DNA of 64,000 nt, taken from assembly GCA_034766995.1 (NCBI GenBank), contig CM068321.1, positions 9,951,526-10,015,525 on the forward strand. Reading direction: 5' to 3'. Below, in pieces: positions 15,506-27,730 of the stretch. The translations under genes and the position numbers were made by a program. Position 1 is the stretch's first letter. Each line of letters starts with the position of its first letter. Below the pieces are notes generated by a model. That model saw only the letters and a program-made list of their open reading frames with translations. It had not been told where the DNA came from and ran no database searches. This DNA comes from Acanthacorydalis orientalis (taxonomy: Eukaryota; Arthropoda; Insecta; Megaloptera; Corydalidae).

Positions 15506-15739
15506 ATCCAGATTTTAATAAAATATCAAAAACAAGTGGTCGTTTATAATAAAAAAGTTTCGTATATTAGAGATGCTGTATATTTTTTAATTTGATTTTT
15601 TTCACCTCATTCTCACTCATAAATATCTATTTACGTAGTTGAATTTTACCTTAAAAATTATTAAATATTCAGTTCATCGAGAAGAAAATAATTTCCTACA
15701 ATCAATATAAACAAAATACTCAATAAAGTAACATTTAGC

Positions 15740-15742
<3 letters not shown>

Positions 15743-15802
<60 letters not shown>

Positions 15803-15842
15803 ATGTGCCTGTGTGAAGTAAGTAGGTATGAATATATTATAC

Positions 15843-15896
<54 letters not shown>

Positions 15897-16038
15897 ATAT
15901 ATATGTATGTATGTATTTAATTTTACATAGAACTCATCCTGAACGAATTTTCAATATTTATCTCTAGGTATGTTTATATATATATATATATATATATCTA
16001 TCTATCTATATATATATATATATATCTATATATATATA

Positions 16039-16088
<50 letters not shown>

Positions 16089-16271
16089 TTATTTCCAGTA
16101 CTTTTACTGAAATTAAATATTTCTCTTCACGTTATTTTTTTAATTAAGTTATTTGAATGAATATGCGAAATGCGTATCAGATTTTATTAAAATATCAAAG
16201 CTGTATTGATATAATGAAGTTATATTTTTAAATTTTTAAAAATATATTTTTCACAGAAATATTTATGAATG

Positions 16272-16337
<66 letters not shown>
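15743..16337. repeat. Cluster of four (TA)n arrays
   Basis: TA tracts at 15743-15800, 15846-15915, 15975-16082 (with CTAT interruptions) and 16276-16337 lie within 600 bp. Confidence 0.95.
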
Positions 16338-16340
<3 letters not shown>

Positions 16341-16720
16341 TTAAATACATACATTCGTACTCATAAATAACAATGTGCCTCTTAAATTTAATATAAATAT
16401 AAAAACTTATTTCAGTCGTAATACTTTTATATATCTCATTTTATCATATGAAAGGTTCGTTTGAACAAGATTTCTAGGAATTAAAATTTCAAAATATAAC
16501 ATTATTTTTTTGTATTTGTTTAACCAAACGTATAAAAATTTAAAGGAGGTTGATAAATACCTAGATTCTCATCTCCATAAGTAATGTGTTTCTCAAAATA
16601 TTTTGGTATATTTAACGAAATGATTCTTGAAAAGGTTTCTGTGCAGTAAATCTCCTTTTAGTTATTCGATAAAAATGCCAGATTTTTTTAAACTTCTGCG
16701 AGTTTGATCATTTCAGCATA

Positions 16721-16780
<60 letters not shown>

Positions 16781-17251
16781 ATTGGTAACTACTAGTGATT
16801 ATAAACAAAATACATATTCAAATAATGAAATATGTCATTATTCATCAAAAATGTAATTACATGCTTTATATATATTTTTGTCATTTATTCTTCATTAAGT
16901 AATGTGAAACATTTATTGACAAGTAATATTTATGAGTTTTGAGTTACTTCAACGCAACAAGTAAGGTTGTTTTAATTATTTTTTTTTCGTTAAAAGGCTA
17001 TTAAAGTAAATAAAATCATAAATTCATTTCAAGAATATCAATCATAAACAAATATTTATTTTCAATTAAATATGTATGTAAAATAATACAACAAATGATT
17101 ATATTTTTTAATTTGCAATATTTTTGAAAGGATAACTCAGTTGTGTATAACAAACATTCGATTTTTTTTCTATCAAAGTTCATTCGAAATTTATAATACA
17201 GCATTATATGACGATGTTTTGGTACGACCATTATTTGGAAATAGTTTTGCT
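16338..17251. other. AT-rich DNA upstream of MEMO1
   Basis: Noncoding, with a (TA)n tract at 16724-16778. A 71-codon minus-strand frame at 17016-17231 is AT-rich and unsupported. Confidence 0.5.
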
Positions 17252-17256
17252 AGTAC

Positions 17257-17540
17257 CAGGCCCGTTTAAATGCCTGACTTTATTTTTTTTTGGTACGTAT
17301 TTTACATTTATTAAATAAATAATTTATCTGATTTTATCGGAAACGGGAATGAATTTACCAAACGATCTGTATAATGTCCACGATCACTTTCAGAAAGCTT
17401 GTTAAGATTTTTCTGCAATCACTCATTGTAAATAAATGCATATATTATCACCATTGCCATTCATTTCGTTTTGCAATGTGTTACAGTTTTCATAGATTTA
17501 TTATAATTGAAATAAAAATGTTTTAATAAACACGGGCCTG
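17257..17540. mobile_element. Short inverted-end element (hAT-like MITE) abutting MEMO1
   Basis: The left end reads CAGGCCCGTTTAAAT and the reverse complement of the right end reads CAGGCCCGTGTTTAT, so both termini share CAGGCCCGT. Both sides are flanked by AGTAC (17252-17256 and 17541-17545). CAGG-type ends are common in hAT elements, which usually make 8-bp duplications; only 5 bp match here, so the superfamily is uncertain. The inside is AT-rich and noncoding. The element ends 28 bases before the putative MEMO1 UTR exon, so it may contribute acceptor or promoter sequence. Confidence 0.6.
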
Positions 17541-17568
17541 AGTACTGACACAATTATTTACCTTTTAG

Positions 17569-17797
17569 GGTTTGGTCGATTCCGTGTAGATCCCCGTGCC
17601 ACGTACGCCACGCACGCGACACGAAACGAAACAAGTCAGTCGAAGACCAGAATCCAAGTTCGAGACACAAGGAGATCTGAGGAATAAATATCTAGAGAAA
17701 AGCATACGTATAGATTGTTAAGATTTCGAAACGAAAAATTGACGAGTGTAGAGACAACTGTGCTAGTGGTAGTAGTAGCGATAGAGGTAACAGCAGA
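17569..17797 (+). promoter_or_regulatory. Putative MEMO1 5' UTR / first coding exon leader
   Basis: GC content rises sharply from about 17575 to the MEMO1 ATG. A good splice acceptor (pyrimidine-rich ttaccttttag, AG at 17567-17568) lies just before this stretch, so the coding exon may be spliced to an upstream noncoding exon. Alternatively transcription may begin inside the GC-rich segment. No TATA box was convincing. This is inferred from base composition and splice-site appearance only. Confidence 0.4.
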
Positions 17798-18697
17798 ATG
17801 CCAGTTGTCCGTAGATCTACACATGCTGGAAGTTGGTACAGCGACGTTGGAGCAGAATTGTCTAGACAACTGGATTCTTGGTTAGCGAGTGCAGCCGACA
17901 CAAGACCTCATGCACCTGCACGAGCCATCATTGCACCGCATGCAGGATATGCGTATAGCGGGCCTTGTGCTGCGTACGCTTACCGACAAATCGATCCTCG
18001 GAAAGTGTACAGAGTGTTCATCCTAGGACCGTCTCACCATATACACATCTCGGCTGGATGTGCGCTCACACGTGCTTCGTTCTACCAAACGCCGTTGTAC
18101 GATTTACGCGTCGACACCAACATATGCGACCGTCTCGAGGCGACTGGTCATTTTGAACGGATGAGTATGAAGACCGACGAGGATGAGCATAGCATCGAGA
18201 TGCATTTGCCTTATATTGCGAAAGTAATGGAACAACATAGAAATCAATTCACAATTGTACCAATATTAGTTGGATCGATAAATGCTGAAGAGGAAGAGCT
18301 GTACGGTCGCATACTGACTCCATTTTTCAGGGATCCACAAAATTTATTCATCATCTCGTCAGATTTCTGTCATTGGGGTAGACGCTTTAGATACACATAC
18401 TACGAAAAGAACCATGGAGAAATCTATAAATCGATCGAAAACCTAGACAGGATGGGCATGAATATCATAGAGAATCTCAACCCGGCAGAATTCACTCAAT
18501 ATTTGAAACAGTACGGTAACACTATCTGCGGATGTCATCCGATCGGCGTTCTGATGCAAACTATCCAAACATTCTTGAAGCCAAGTCCTGAATATAACTT
18601 GAGTCTCAAGTTTCTTAAGTATGCACAGTCGAGCCAGTGTCGTTCGATGAACGACTCGTCCGTTAGTTACGCAGCAGCGTCTGTCGTGATCCAATAA
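17798..18697 (+). CDS. MEMO1: MEMO1 family protein, single uninterrupted exon
   Basis: The 299-residue product matches the animal MEMO1 family along its whole length; human MEMO1 has 297 residues. Visible family blocks are HAGSWY near residue 9, RAIIAPHAGY (42-51), FILGPSHH (74-81), TDEDEHSIEMHLPY (126-139), SSDFCHWG (187-194), NTICG (241-245), YAQSSQC and DSSVSYAA at the C-terminus. His48, His80/81, His192 and Cys244 sit where human MEMO1 has the metal-binding pocket (His49, His81, His192, Cys244 in human numbering). MEMO proteins have a fold like class III extradiol dioxygenases and are known as ErbB2-linked motility mediators and copper-binding redox proteins. The ATG follows a purine-rich context and agrees with the family start. 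Cys246 replaces the Arg of human MEMO1 just after the conserved Cys. No intron interrupts the frame. There is no poly-A tail or target duplication, so a native gene is more likely than a retrocopy. Confidence 0.96.
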   Translation: MPVVRRSTHAGSWYSDVGAELSRQLDSWLASAADTRPHAPARAIIAPHAGYAYSGPCAAYAYRQIDPRKVYRVFILGPSHHIHISAGCALTRASFYQTPLYDLRVDTNICDRLEATGHFERMSMKTDEDEHSIEMHLPYIAKVMEQHRNQFTIVPILVGSINAEEEELYGRILTPFFRDPQNLFIISSDFCHWGRRFRYTYYEKNHGEIYKSIENLDRMGMNIIENLNPAEFTQYLKQYGNTICGCHPIGVLMQTIQTFLKPSPEYNLSLKFLKYAQSSQCRSMNDSSVSYAAASVVIQ

Positions 18698-19275
18698 CGG
18701 ATCGATATCAGTTCTAGTGACGATCGAGCGTTGTGTTTTAGTTCTCAGCAGCGACACCGGTGCCGCCGACATCGACGATCTCCACCTCGCTACGAGCACT
18801 CTTCTCAAGTTTGGGTCCGCGACGAAAATATTCGTATGTAGGAGCAGTATCGTTCGTTCGTCCGCTTTCTCGTTCTTCGAAATTGATGAAAACGCGACGT
18901 GTCGTCCGTCTCCATCTTCATCATTCTTCGCTAAATATGACTGACACGCATCTCTTCTCATCGGGAGTGGCAGCTCGAATAATTTTTAGTGCGCGTCTGT
19001 GCTGAATGCTGTACGATTTGTTGTTTTTGTGGATGAATCGAATTCCAAAACGAGTTTCTAAACTAATTCTATGAAAGCGTCCCATTACTAACACAAGTTG
19101 CTGATCTTTTTCAAGTTATCAAATAACTCGTTAGGAAACCCCTGGACTTCTACAAAGATTCCTTATAAAACATTAGTATCTTTTTCTGGAAATTTATAAA
19201 GTACCGGTTTATTTTTCCAATTTTTGTAAATTACGTTTTAATTTCCGACCAAAATAAACACAAACTCTTTTTTCT
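18698..19275 (+). promoter_or_regulatory. MEMO1 3' UTR with candidate poly-A signal
   Basis: The first 300 bases after the stop remain GC-richer than the surroundings, then decay to AT-rich DNA. The first canonical AATAAA is at 19253-19258, which would give a 3' UTR of roughly 580 bases. The open frames on both strands here are not supported as genes. Confidence 0.4.
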
Positions 19276-22200
19276 AATATTGTAAAGCTAATGTGAATAG
19301 AAGTAAAGTAAGTAGTATTGTTGCTCGAAACGTATTTTTGTGTGAAAGTGATGTGCTTTAGCATCTCATCGTCAAATTGATACATAAACAGTTTTAATAA
19401 TTTATCTTGATATTGTTTATTGATAATTCCTCTTATTTGAATCGTAAAGATTTCTAAAAATTTTAAATTTATAGTTAAAACAATTTTGTGAAGTAAAAGA
19501 ATACTTTTTATTTATTCTGAATATGATACTTCTTTACTCTTAACGTACTTCTTTTAGTAACTTTAACATTTTTATAGTCCAACATAATTTGAGCCCTCTT
19601 AGACTTATAAACTGGTTTTTATAGCAAGTCCTCTCTTTTTATTACACTCTAAATTCATGTATGTTTATATAGAAATTTTATCCTAAGATCCTAAATAGAA
19701 ACTATTGAATATTCGCTCATATATAATATTAAATACTTATATCTATAAATTAAATAACGATGAAATATATCAGTAATAAAACGTATTTAAAATTCAAGAT
19801 CTCCTTTTCAAACATGTATTGATAACAGTAATAGTAGAATGTCTTACTTTTGATAGTAGGTTAGCAATAGTAGGTTAAAAATTGATGGTGTTAAAAAGAG
19901 AGAGAACATACAGACTGTTTTCATAAAAAGAAGTGCCTAAGATTATTAAACGTTAAAAATATATGGTATGAAAAGAGATACGTTATGAAGTATCAAGAAA
20001 AAACACGAATCGTAAATTTCTTTCTTCCTAATTGTTTCTTATTTCGAGGAATTAATATTATTTTTAATTTATAAGGCTAAAGAGACATGAAAGTCGAATA
20101 ACGTAGAAATAAATTCACACAGAAATTAGGCGAGTCTTGTACTTAAATAATTATTTAAAAATTGAAAGTATGTTTAACTTCATGCTTTTACAAAAAAATA
20201 TTTCCAGAATTTATTTAAACCGATGACATATCTGTTTTGTTGAGTATCTTAATTTATGCATTACAGACAATTAAACAGCTTGAAATTTCGTAAGATATTG
20301 GAATTTGATGAAATTAAATTTAGATACAATCGAATTCATGATTAAATTTGTCTTATCTATGAATGGTTACGGTACTCTATAAATAGTTACGTTTTTTTTG
20401 TCGCAATAAATTTTTGTCACTTATTTGTGTTACTTATAAAATTTCAGAAATTGTAAAAAACGACAGCAGAAATGTTATTAAATGTAGATTTCATGGAGAA
20501 AAGAAGAGTCATTTAGTTAACTACAATTTGTGTTAAATTGGAACGTATTCAATACTTTAAAAACTCTGAAATGTTTTTTGTTTAAAATCGAACCAAAAAT
20601 ATGTATATTATTACATACTCTCGAAATTATTATGTTTTATGGATCTTATTATGTTATTTAAAAGGTTTGAACTATCAAAAATTTATTTTTTATGTATAAT
20701 TTATTTTTATTATATAGTAAATTGAAATAATTGATTAGCATTGAACAAACCTCCGGTATTAATCAAAATAATAAAATATTCATAAGTTCATAATAAATAC
20801 ATAAATTTATCTTGTATTTATTGGTGAAACCTAGAATAATTTTTGATATTTAATTAGTACCGAGTTTGAAATATGAAACTCGAAATAAACATAAAACAAG
20901 GTAAACGTTTGTAATTAAAATATAGAATTACTTTGATGATAAATTCGATATTTGTTTTCATGATATTTTATAATCCTCCAGTATATTTATCATTAAAACA
21001 TAATAATTTTGAAATGAGTCACTATATTTTACATATTCAAACTATTTCATAATTCGATTCATCTACAAAGTACATGAAACTGAACTGAAGAAATGAAAAA
21101 CAGACGTTTGTTTGAAATTTGCATGAATGCTACAAGTGATTTACTATATTAAAACAAAAAGTCGCTCAAGTGTCTATATCAGGGTATAATATCAGTAATA
21201 TTCTCGAATGGAAGTCTTTCGATGTGTTGTCCCTTATCCATTGCGGTCGACTCCTCGAAATTCCGAACGTGTGAAACGTGTATTTGGCAAATAAAAAAAA
21301 ACTTCAGCGCCTCTTAAAAAATTTTACTAATAATAATTATTCAAAAAATATACATAATAATGAATATAAAAAACGACTGATAAGTGCAAGTGGTGCTGAT
21401 CCATAGCGTATATAGTTACCTACATTTTATCCATTTCTCCTGATCGAAACGCTGTGTAATAAAATTCTCAGCGTTTCTTAGAAAAAGATCCAGTATTTTC
21501 AATGAACAAATTAATAACTAGAAGAAGTACAATGGTGCTGACCAACAACATACATTTACATCTCAATCCCATTCTTTTCATAAACGCCAGAAACAATTAG
21601 AAATACTTTAAAATCGTCAACAAAATCAATCAGATCCTCCGTTCAAATACGTATCGTATACATATTTAGTATTGAAACAAGTTGGATATAACATAACTTG
21701 GACCTGAACCCTCGTATCCTCAAATAGACAAATGCAACGAAATGGGAACAAATTCTGACTTAGAGCTATGGTGATAGTGTAACGATTTACATACATATTA
21801 AAATACTTAAAAAATACATACACATTGTACGTTGTGAATAGATTGATAAGGATCTCTAAATGAATTAAGGATATCTTTTATTGTTATACAGTTTCGTCTT
21901 TGCCCTAAAACAAGTCGATTCGTGACGCTTTGTCATTTTTGTTCCCGTTTGTACGTTACAACAGTTATTGACACGGCGTGTTATTACATTTTTTTTATAA
22001 GAAGTATTTTGACTCACGGCTATCCAGTGTAGATTTATTTCCAAATAAATACAGTACAGTCTCGATAGTTCGATCTATTGATTATGTACCTAACTGATGC
22101 TAACAAGAGTATCAGATAAAAAGGGTACAAAAGGTTTCTAGTTTTATTTTAAATCCGGATTATATTTTTAAAGAAGTATTAGCTTTACCTTTTCATACAA

Positions 22201-22280
22201 TTTCAATATATTAAAGGCAAGACACATATATACGAAGAAAACATTAAGAGTAAGTATGTTTATTTTTGTTTTACCATTTT

Positions 22281-22284
<4 letters not shown>
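19276..22284. other. AT-rich noncoding stretch downstream of MEMO1
   Basis: No gene recognised over about 3 kb. Two related segments with GGTGCTGA (near 21390 and 21532) may be an old duplication. Confidence 0.5.
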
Positions 22285-22312
<28 letters not shown>

Positions 22313-22643
22313 GACTGATGATTAGAACCAATTTTCGATACGATGTCAAACTACACCCAGAAAAATTAAATTAGCATGAAAGTACTAGATATCTCAGATT
22401 GCTTTGTGATGGAACTACCTTGATTCTAATTTAATTAGGTTTAGAATTACTACATTATTCTAAACTAAATCACACTTAGGTGATTTTCTTTAATAAGTAT
22501 TCCCATTATAAACTTCAATAATAAATTACAGCAGGAAATTTGGAATTTCCTAATTAATTTTTGTATTGTACAAATTGATCATTTCGTTTATATAGATTAT
22601 GTGTTAAGTGTATCCAATAATAGTTTTCTTTCTCTCCTCCCCC

Positions 22644-22680
<37 letters not shown>

Positions 22681-22733
22681 ATGCATGCATGCATGCATGT
22701 ATGTGTATATATATATATATATTCTAAAATTAA
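22285..22733. repeat. (TA)n and compound (TA)n-(ATGC)n arrays
   Basis: TA tract at 22285-22312 and a compound array at 22644-22722 with an internal (ATGC)4 block; between them is AT-rich noncoding DNA. Confidence 0.9.
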
Positions 22734-23049
22734 CCTTTTGCAGACGAAAACTTTTTCAACTGTATTTTTCCGTGCGTCGAATATAATTTTTGTATAAAGT
22801 GAAATTATGTGATAAAGAATTAAGTACAAGATGTTAAGTAAAAAAATATGATGTTTAATGGAATAACAGCAAAAAAATAACAGTTTACAAACATATGATG
22901 TAATAGTAATAACAAACTGTTGATAAATGAGGAAATGTACCCCATGATGGTACAGATAACGAAATTATTTTTTTGTCATTTTAGCGGCGACATTCGATTT
23001 AATAAGTAGAATTGATGCCGCTTGTATGCCGACATTCGACTGCAAAGGG
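22734..23049. mobile_element. piggyBac-type MITE, 316 bp
   Basis: TTAA lies at both edges (22730-22733 and 23050-23053). The left end is CCTTTTGCAGACGAAAA and the reversed right end is CCCTTTGCAGTCGAATG. TTAA targets and CCCTTT-like ends are hallmarks of piggyBac. The interior is AT-rich and noncoding. The left edge abuts a compound (TA)n/(ATGC)n array. Confidence 0.88.
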
Positions 23050-23053
23050 TTAA

Positions 23054-24173
23054 TACTCACTAAAAGTGTATGCAGTGTTCAATAAGACATTGAAAAAATA
23101 GATAAAATAAAGGTTTGAAATTTCCTATAGATACTTTATTCCTGAAGTTAACTTGCATCATTTTGAGATACATTAAAAGTGTACACTTGCCTGATTTAAT
23201 ACTGTTTAAGTATTATATTATTTTTTTCTCTCTTTAACTAAGAAAAAAGTGTGTGAATTTTAACCATACGTTTTAAATACAAAAGTGTAAATTACTTCAG
23301 ATGCACTTGTGTCAAATAGTCAATATATATGATATCAAGATTATTTTGCAGTCATTAATTGAAAAACACTAATATATAATTTTCGGTTTTTTATTTATCA
23401 TTTTCGGTCTTTCCAAAATGATCAACACATTGATTAGAACAGTTTGTAATTAAACTTAAAGTTATTTGTGTATATTACAGTGATCCCTTTGAATTATGGT
23501 TCTGGCGGTCTTCGTCCTTTTAAATCATGTTAATTTTCATCATCTATGACTAGTTCGCACGTGTCTCATCTTTAAATAAGTGTGTAGTTATGTACAATTA
23601 CCTCAAGATGGTACATGCACCGAAACTAAACGTAGAAAATGATAACTTACCTGATTTGAAAGAATAAATATCACCAGAGCAAAACAATAATTTTCGACGT
23701 TTCTGCATACAAATTGCTGATTCTTCTTTTATAATAAATCCGAAACTGTGTTCAATTTAACTCTTAATACATTAATATTATATTATTTAGATCAAAGTTA
23801 TTCAGTATAAACAATATGATAATATTTATCAAAAATATATGTCATTGTTTGTTATTTATATATTTTCCATCATCACATATTTCAGAAAAATGTATGTTTC
23901 GCTTTGCTGTATTACTTTGATTTCTTGTATGTATTTATTAATTTTCCGATTACTTTTTCAATTGTTAACCTCTTTTTAATTATAATTACATATATCCTTG
24001 TTTATTAAAAAAACAACCCAATATGTAGAAGTTATTACATATTATAAGTATGTTGATTTTCTAATCGCCCTTGGAGTAATTAGCAGTCTTAAAAGAAATG
24101 TTATGTATATGTTTGAGTACTTAGTGAAAGTCAATAAAACGAGTAGTTTGTCTTTTAATAAGTTGGTCTATTA
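23054..24173. other. AT-rich noncoding stretch
   Basis: Nothing recognised. Confidence 0.5.
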
Positions 24174-24181
24174 TATAGAGC

Positions 24182-24669
24182 AGAAATGAGTAATTTTTTC
24201 TGACCGCGGGCCACACGGATTTCTGTAAGGTTTCTAGCAGGCCGCATGTAAAAATTTTTTTTAATTTCTGATACATGAGGTACTCATAGTAGAGGAAAGT
24301 ATTGCGATCATTCCGGAAACCAATTTTCTATTTTCAATGTATTTTCACAGCCGCTCCCTACCAACCACCATTGTCGTCAATAGATTACATATTCAAAATA
24401 GTATCGGAACGTCAAGTGGTGTACATTCTAGATTTTTGTAGAAGGAGGAGAGATTAAGCGTACAAAATCTAAATTAAAAAATAAAAATCACTATTTTCCA
24501 CACAATATATTTATTTGTTAATCTCGTAAAAAATCAGTACGTTACTGCAGGATTTGATGAAAGCAGAACTTGTTGCTTGTTTATATAATTTAACATTTTT
24601 GTGGTAAAATTTAAAAAAATTGTACACCGGCTGCATGTGGCCCACGGGCCATAATTCTCCCACTCTTGG
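24182..24669. mobile_element. hAT-like MITE with perfect 8-bp target duplication
   Basis: A 488-bp noncoding element bracketed by TATAGAGC at 24174-24181 and 24670-24677. The left end contains CCGCGGGCCACACGG, and the reversed right end reads CCAAGAGTGGGAGAATTATG, then GCCCGTGGGCCACATGC. Short, GC-rich imperfect inverted ends and an 8-bp duplication are the hAT signature. No transposase is encoded. GC-rich ends stand out from the AT-rich flanks. Confidence 0.88.
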
Positions 24670-25645
24670 TATAGAGCGATTAAAAATTTTGATATTTACT
24701 TAAAAGCACTATTCCCTTCAATATATTTGGAATTCAGTTAAAATAGCTTTCATACTTTATTTTCTACTATTTGTTGGAATGAAGTAATTTTCTGTTGATG
24801 ATTGCGTTTTATTATTTTGTTCGAATCCTTGAGTTATTTTTTTCTAAATTTTCTACATATAAAAAAGATGGACTCAGATGTATCCTCAGGGATTCAACCC
24901 GAACAATCAGCAAGATAAATGTTAATTACTTTGAAGGTTTTTTCGTAAGTAGATTGTATTTGAAATACACTTTTTATCTTACATTTTTTGAAAGTGCAAA
25001 CTTCATGTACAGTTACATTAAGTATCTTATTTGTAATTTGTGTTATCTTTTAATAAATACATGAAGCAACGTATTTTTGATCGTCTAGATTTATACCGAA
25101 AAATATGTTAATTTAAATCTATAATTTTCAATACTTTTTAATATATTGAATAAACTTGCATTAAAAAGTGGTCTATTATTTTCGAAGCTTATGAATATAT
25201 AACTAATTACTGATGTAGTATAAAACATATATCTGTATTAAATCACAGTTTTAAAATGAAATTTTTATATTTATTTAGTTTTTTAAAAAAAATTCGACCA
25301 AATGTAATTAAGTCCATAGTACCTATAAAACGATACAGTTTGTTATTTTAATAGACATTTAACAGAAAGTAATCGTCTGCCTCTGCCTAAGTGGTTCTGT
25401 TTGCCAAATGAATCTTAGCTAATATTTACTCTAGTCTAACAATCCTACGAGTTATTAAATTCATTTGATAACGTAGACCCTAACAATTTCACTGATTATC
25501 TCTTAAGTTATTTAATTGGTAACTGGAAGCCTGTCAAAATACTACTAGCCGCTTATATACGACTAAAACACACGTTCTGTCGTTCATATGTGAAAACATG
25601 AGTGATTTAATTTCATATGATCTTAATTATATGTTCTGTACGTAT

Positions 25646-25647
<2 letters not shown>

Positions 25648-25707
<60 letters not shown>
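25648..25707. repeat. (TA)30 microsatellite
   Basis: Pure TA tract in AT-rich DNA. Confidence 0.97.
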
Positions 25708-25710
<3 letters not shown>

Positions 25711-27027
25711 AATATTTATATAATATTTATAGTTGTTTTCGCTATTGATGATATTAAGTATATATATGTTTATACTCGTTTGAATTGATTTTATTAGTGT
25801 TCTACATGTTTGATAATTCAATTACAGAGTTTAAGTTTATAGTAGTTAAATTTTTCGTTTGTACGTATAATTAATTATAATATTAGTGTTGATAAATATT
25901 ATAATAGTAACAGACACAGAATCTGTTGATGTAATATCTCATTTGCTCTGATGTACAGTTGTGTATTTCTGTAAACGTATAATTACATATTGAATCTAAT
26001 GAATGATTATTTTTTATTTGTATTGTGGTGTGAATTGTCTTACGCCTATTTGGATGTACATTTCATTATTTTTGTTGTTTTTGTTTGAAACATACATGTA
26101 CAGTATGTACGTATGTGTATGTTTTCAGTATGTGAATAAATAAATAAGTATATAAATTTAAAATTATATGTAAGGATATTCTGAATATGTTTGAAATATT
26201 TAGACTTTCCGCAGTGATCGTTGGCGTGAGATTGATTCGGTAGTTAAAATAAATTGACAAGGACTTAAAAAAATAATGTACTTTTTTATGATTGAAATAT
26301 ATGTACCGTTGGTTGCTTATATATTTTGTGTATGTTTTACTTATTTCCTGTCATATTTTACAGGAAAACGTCTATGTAATATATATGCGATAATATATAT
26401 ATATATACTTTTTGTTTTATAAACAATATTTCATAATTTTAAATGAGATAATTTCAAATTTCGACGATTTTTCTTTCATTAATAGAAAAAAAATTAAGAT
26501 ATTTTAATTATTTTATTTAAAGTCTTATTGATCATTATTGTTTATAACTCTTATGTTATATTCTGGGTTCCTTATCAATTCTGTAGCAAAAAGTGATTGG
26601 TGTGGTTGCCATGAGCGTTATAATTGAAATTTCTACAAGGAAGTGCGAAGGAAAGCAAATGGTATTTAAATGAAAGAGTAGAACAGTCAGCTTATGCTGT
26701 AGCTAGAACGACTTATTTAAATTTAATTCAAATTGACACTATTAGAACTGGTTCAAGTATATAATATACAAAATATTTTACAGCTCGATACATAAATACA
26801 AAAGCGATTATTAATATAGATTAGATACCATGTGATATATATAATATGTTGCACAACGAGAAAAAATATTTACACATGTTAACATTAAAATGAGATACGT
26901 TAATGACAAATCGTTTCTATTCAGTAGGGTCCGTTTGTTTTTAATTTAAATAACATGGTTGAGCAACAGTACGACGGGAAAGTGAAACGAATTTGTAAAA
27001 TGGGCCGTCTTTACACTACCCTCACCA

Positions 27028-27088
27028 ATTTCGTGGGCTGTTGACATCTCTTTGATTTCTATGAGGCGGACTCGCACTACCGTGCCCT
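27028..27088 (-). other. GC-rich segment: microexon or transposon end
   Basis: On the minus strand a pyrimidine-rich acceptor (aaactttttag) precedes GGCACGGTAGTGCGAGTCCG, and a donor-like GTGAGG follows 61 bases later. Two frames are open, one giving VVRVRLIEIKEMSTAHEI. The TAGGGCACGG start also looks like a DNA-transposon tip, and no inverted partner was found. Unresolved. Confidence 0.25.
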
Positions 27089-27432
27089 AAAAAGTTTTAC
27101 TTCAAAAATCGTCTTTAGAAATAAAGAACTTCTCAAGATTTTTTGATTACTTTTGAATGATATTAATAAGAATTTTACATCCTAGCAATTCATTTAAAAT
27201 TAAATTTATAGGTAACACTGTCATTTTAATCCAGGTCAAGTTTCTAAGAAATAGTTTTATTGCAGAAATCAAGAAAAATATATAACTAATATTTAATATT
27301 TACTGGTGTTGTATCCGACAAACAACTCTTACTACAATGACAGTTACAAACAATAACATTTATAAATTATTTTAATATTTTTATGAGATATAAATAAAAT
27401 TTAATGTCTATGTTGTGCTTTTTGCGACTAAG

Positions 27433-27730
27433 CTATAATATAGTTCTGGTTCTGTTCACTTTTACAAACGTATTTTCACTCATCATGGAAAAATCAGATC
27501 GAAAGTATTCAGTAACCTTATGTTTTATGTTCAAAGCGTTCAGGTAATATTTTTTTTTATTTTAATACCTTAATTATATTTATATTGCAACATACTGCAA
27601 ATAAATGAAAAATGATCAATAATCAATTATTGAACATTTTTGATGAGAAACAGAATTGTTATTTCTTGGGAGGTGAGGTGACGTGATTTATTTGTGAAAA
27701 CGGCTAAGCCAGTTTCTTAGAATTATAATT
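27433..27730. mobile_element. Fold-back repeat family, copy 4
   Basis: The left outer arm TATAATATAGTTCTGGTTCT and TTCACTTTTACAAACGTATT is the inverse of the family right end. The right half contains GATCAATAATCAATTATTGA, ACATTTTTGATGAGAAACAG and GATTTATTTGTGAAAA. Noncoding. Confidence 0.7.

Larger units (their letters stand above)
24678..27432. other. AT-rich stretch with one GC-rich patch
   Basis: It holds a (TA)n array at 25648-25707 and a GC-richer segment at 26950-27095 (listed separately). No gene recognised. Confidence 0.5.

Noticed and set aside
18443..18961. 172-codon minus-strand open frame
   Set aside because: It is antisense to the 3' half of MEMO1 and its UTR and has no family resemblance; an overlap shadow.
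21225..21290. piggyBac-like tip (CCATTGCGGTCGACTCC)
   Set aside because: No TTAA edge directly adjoining and no inverted partner found.
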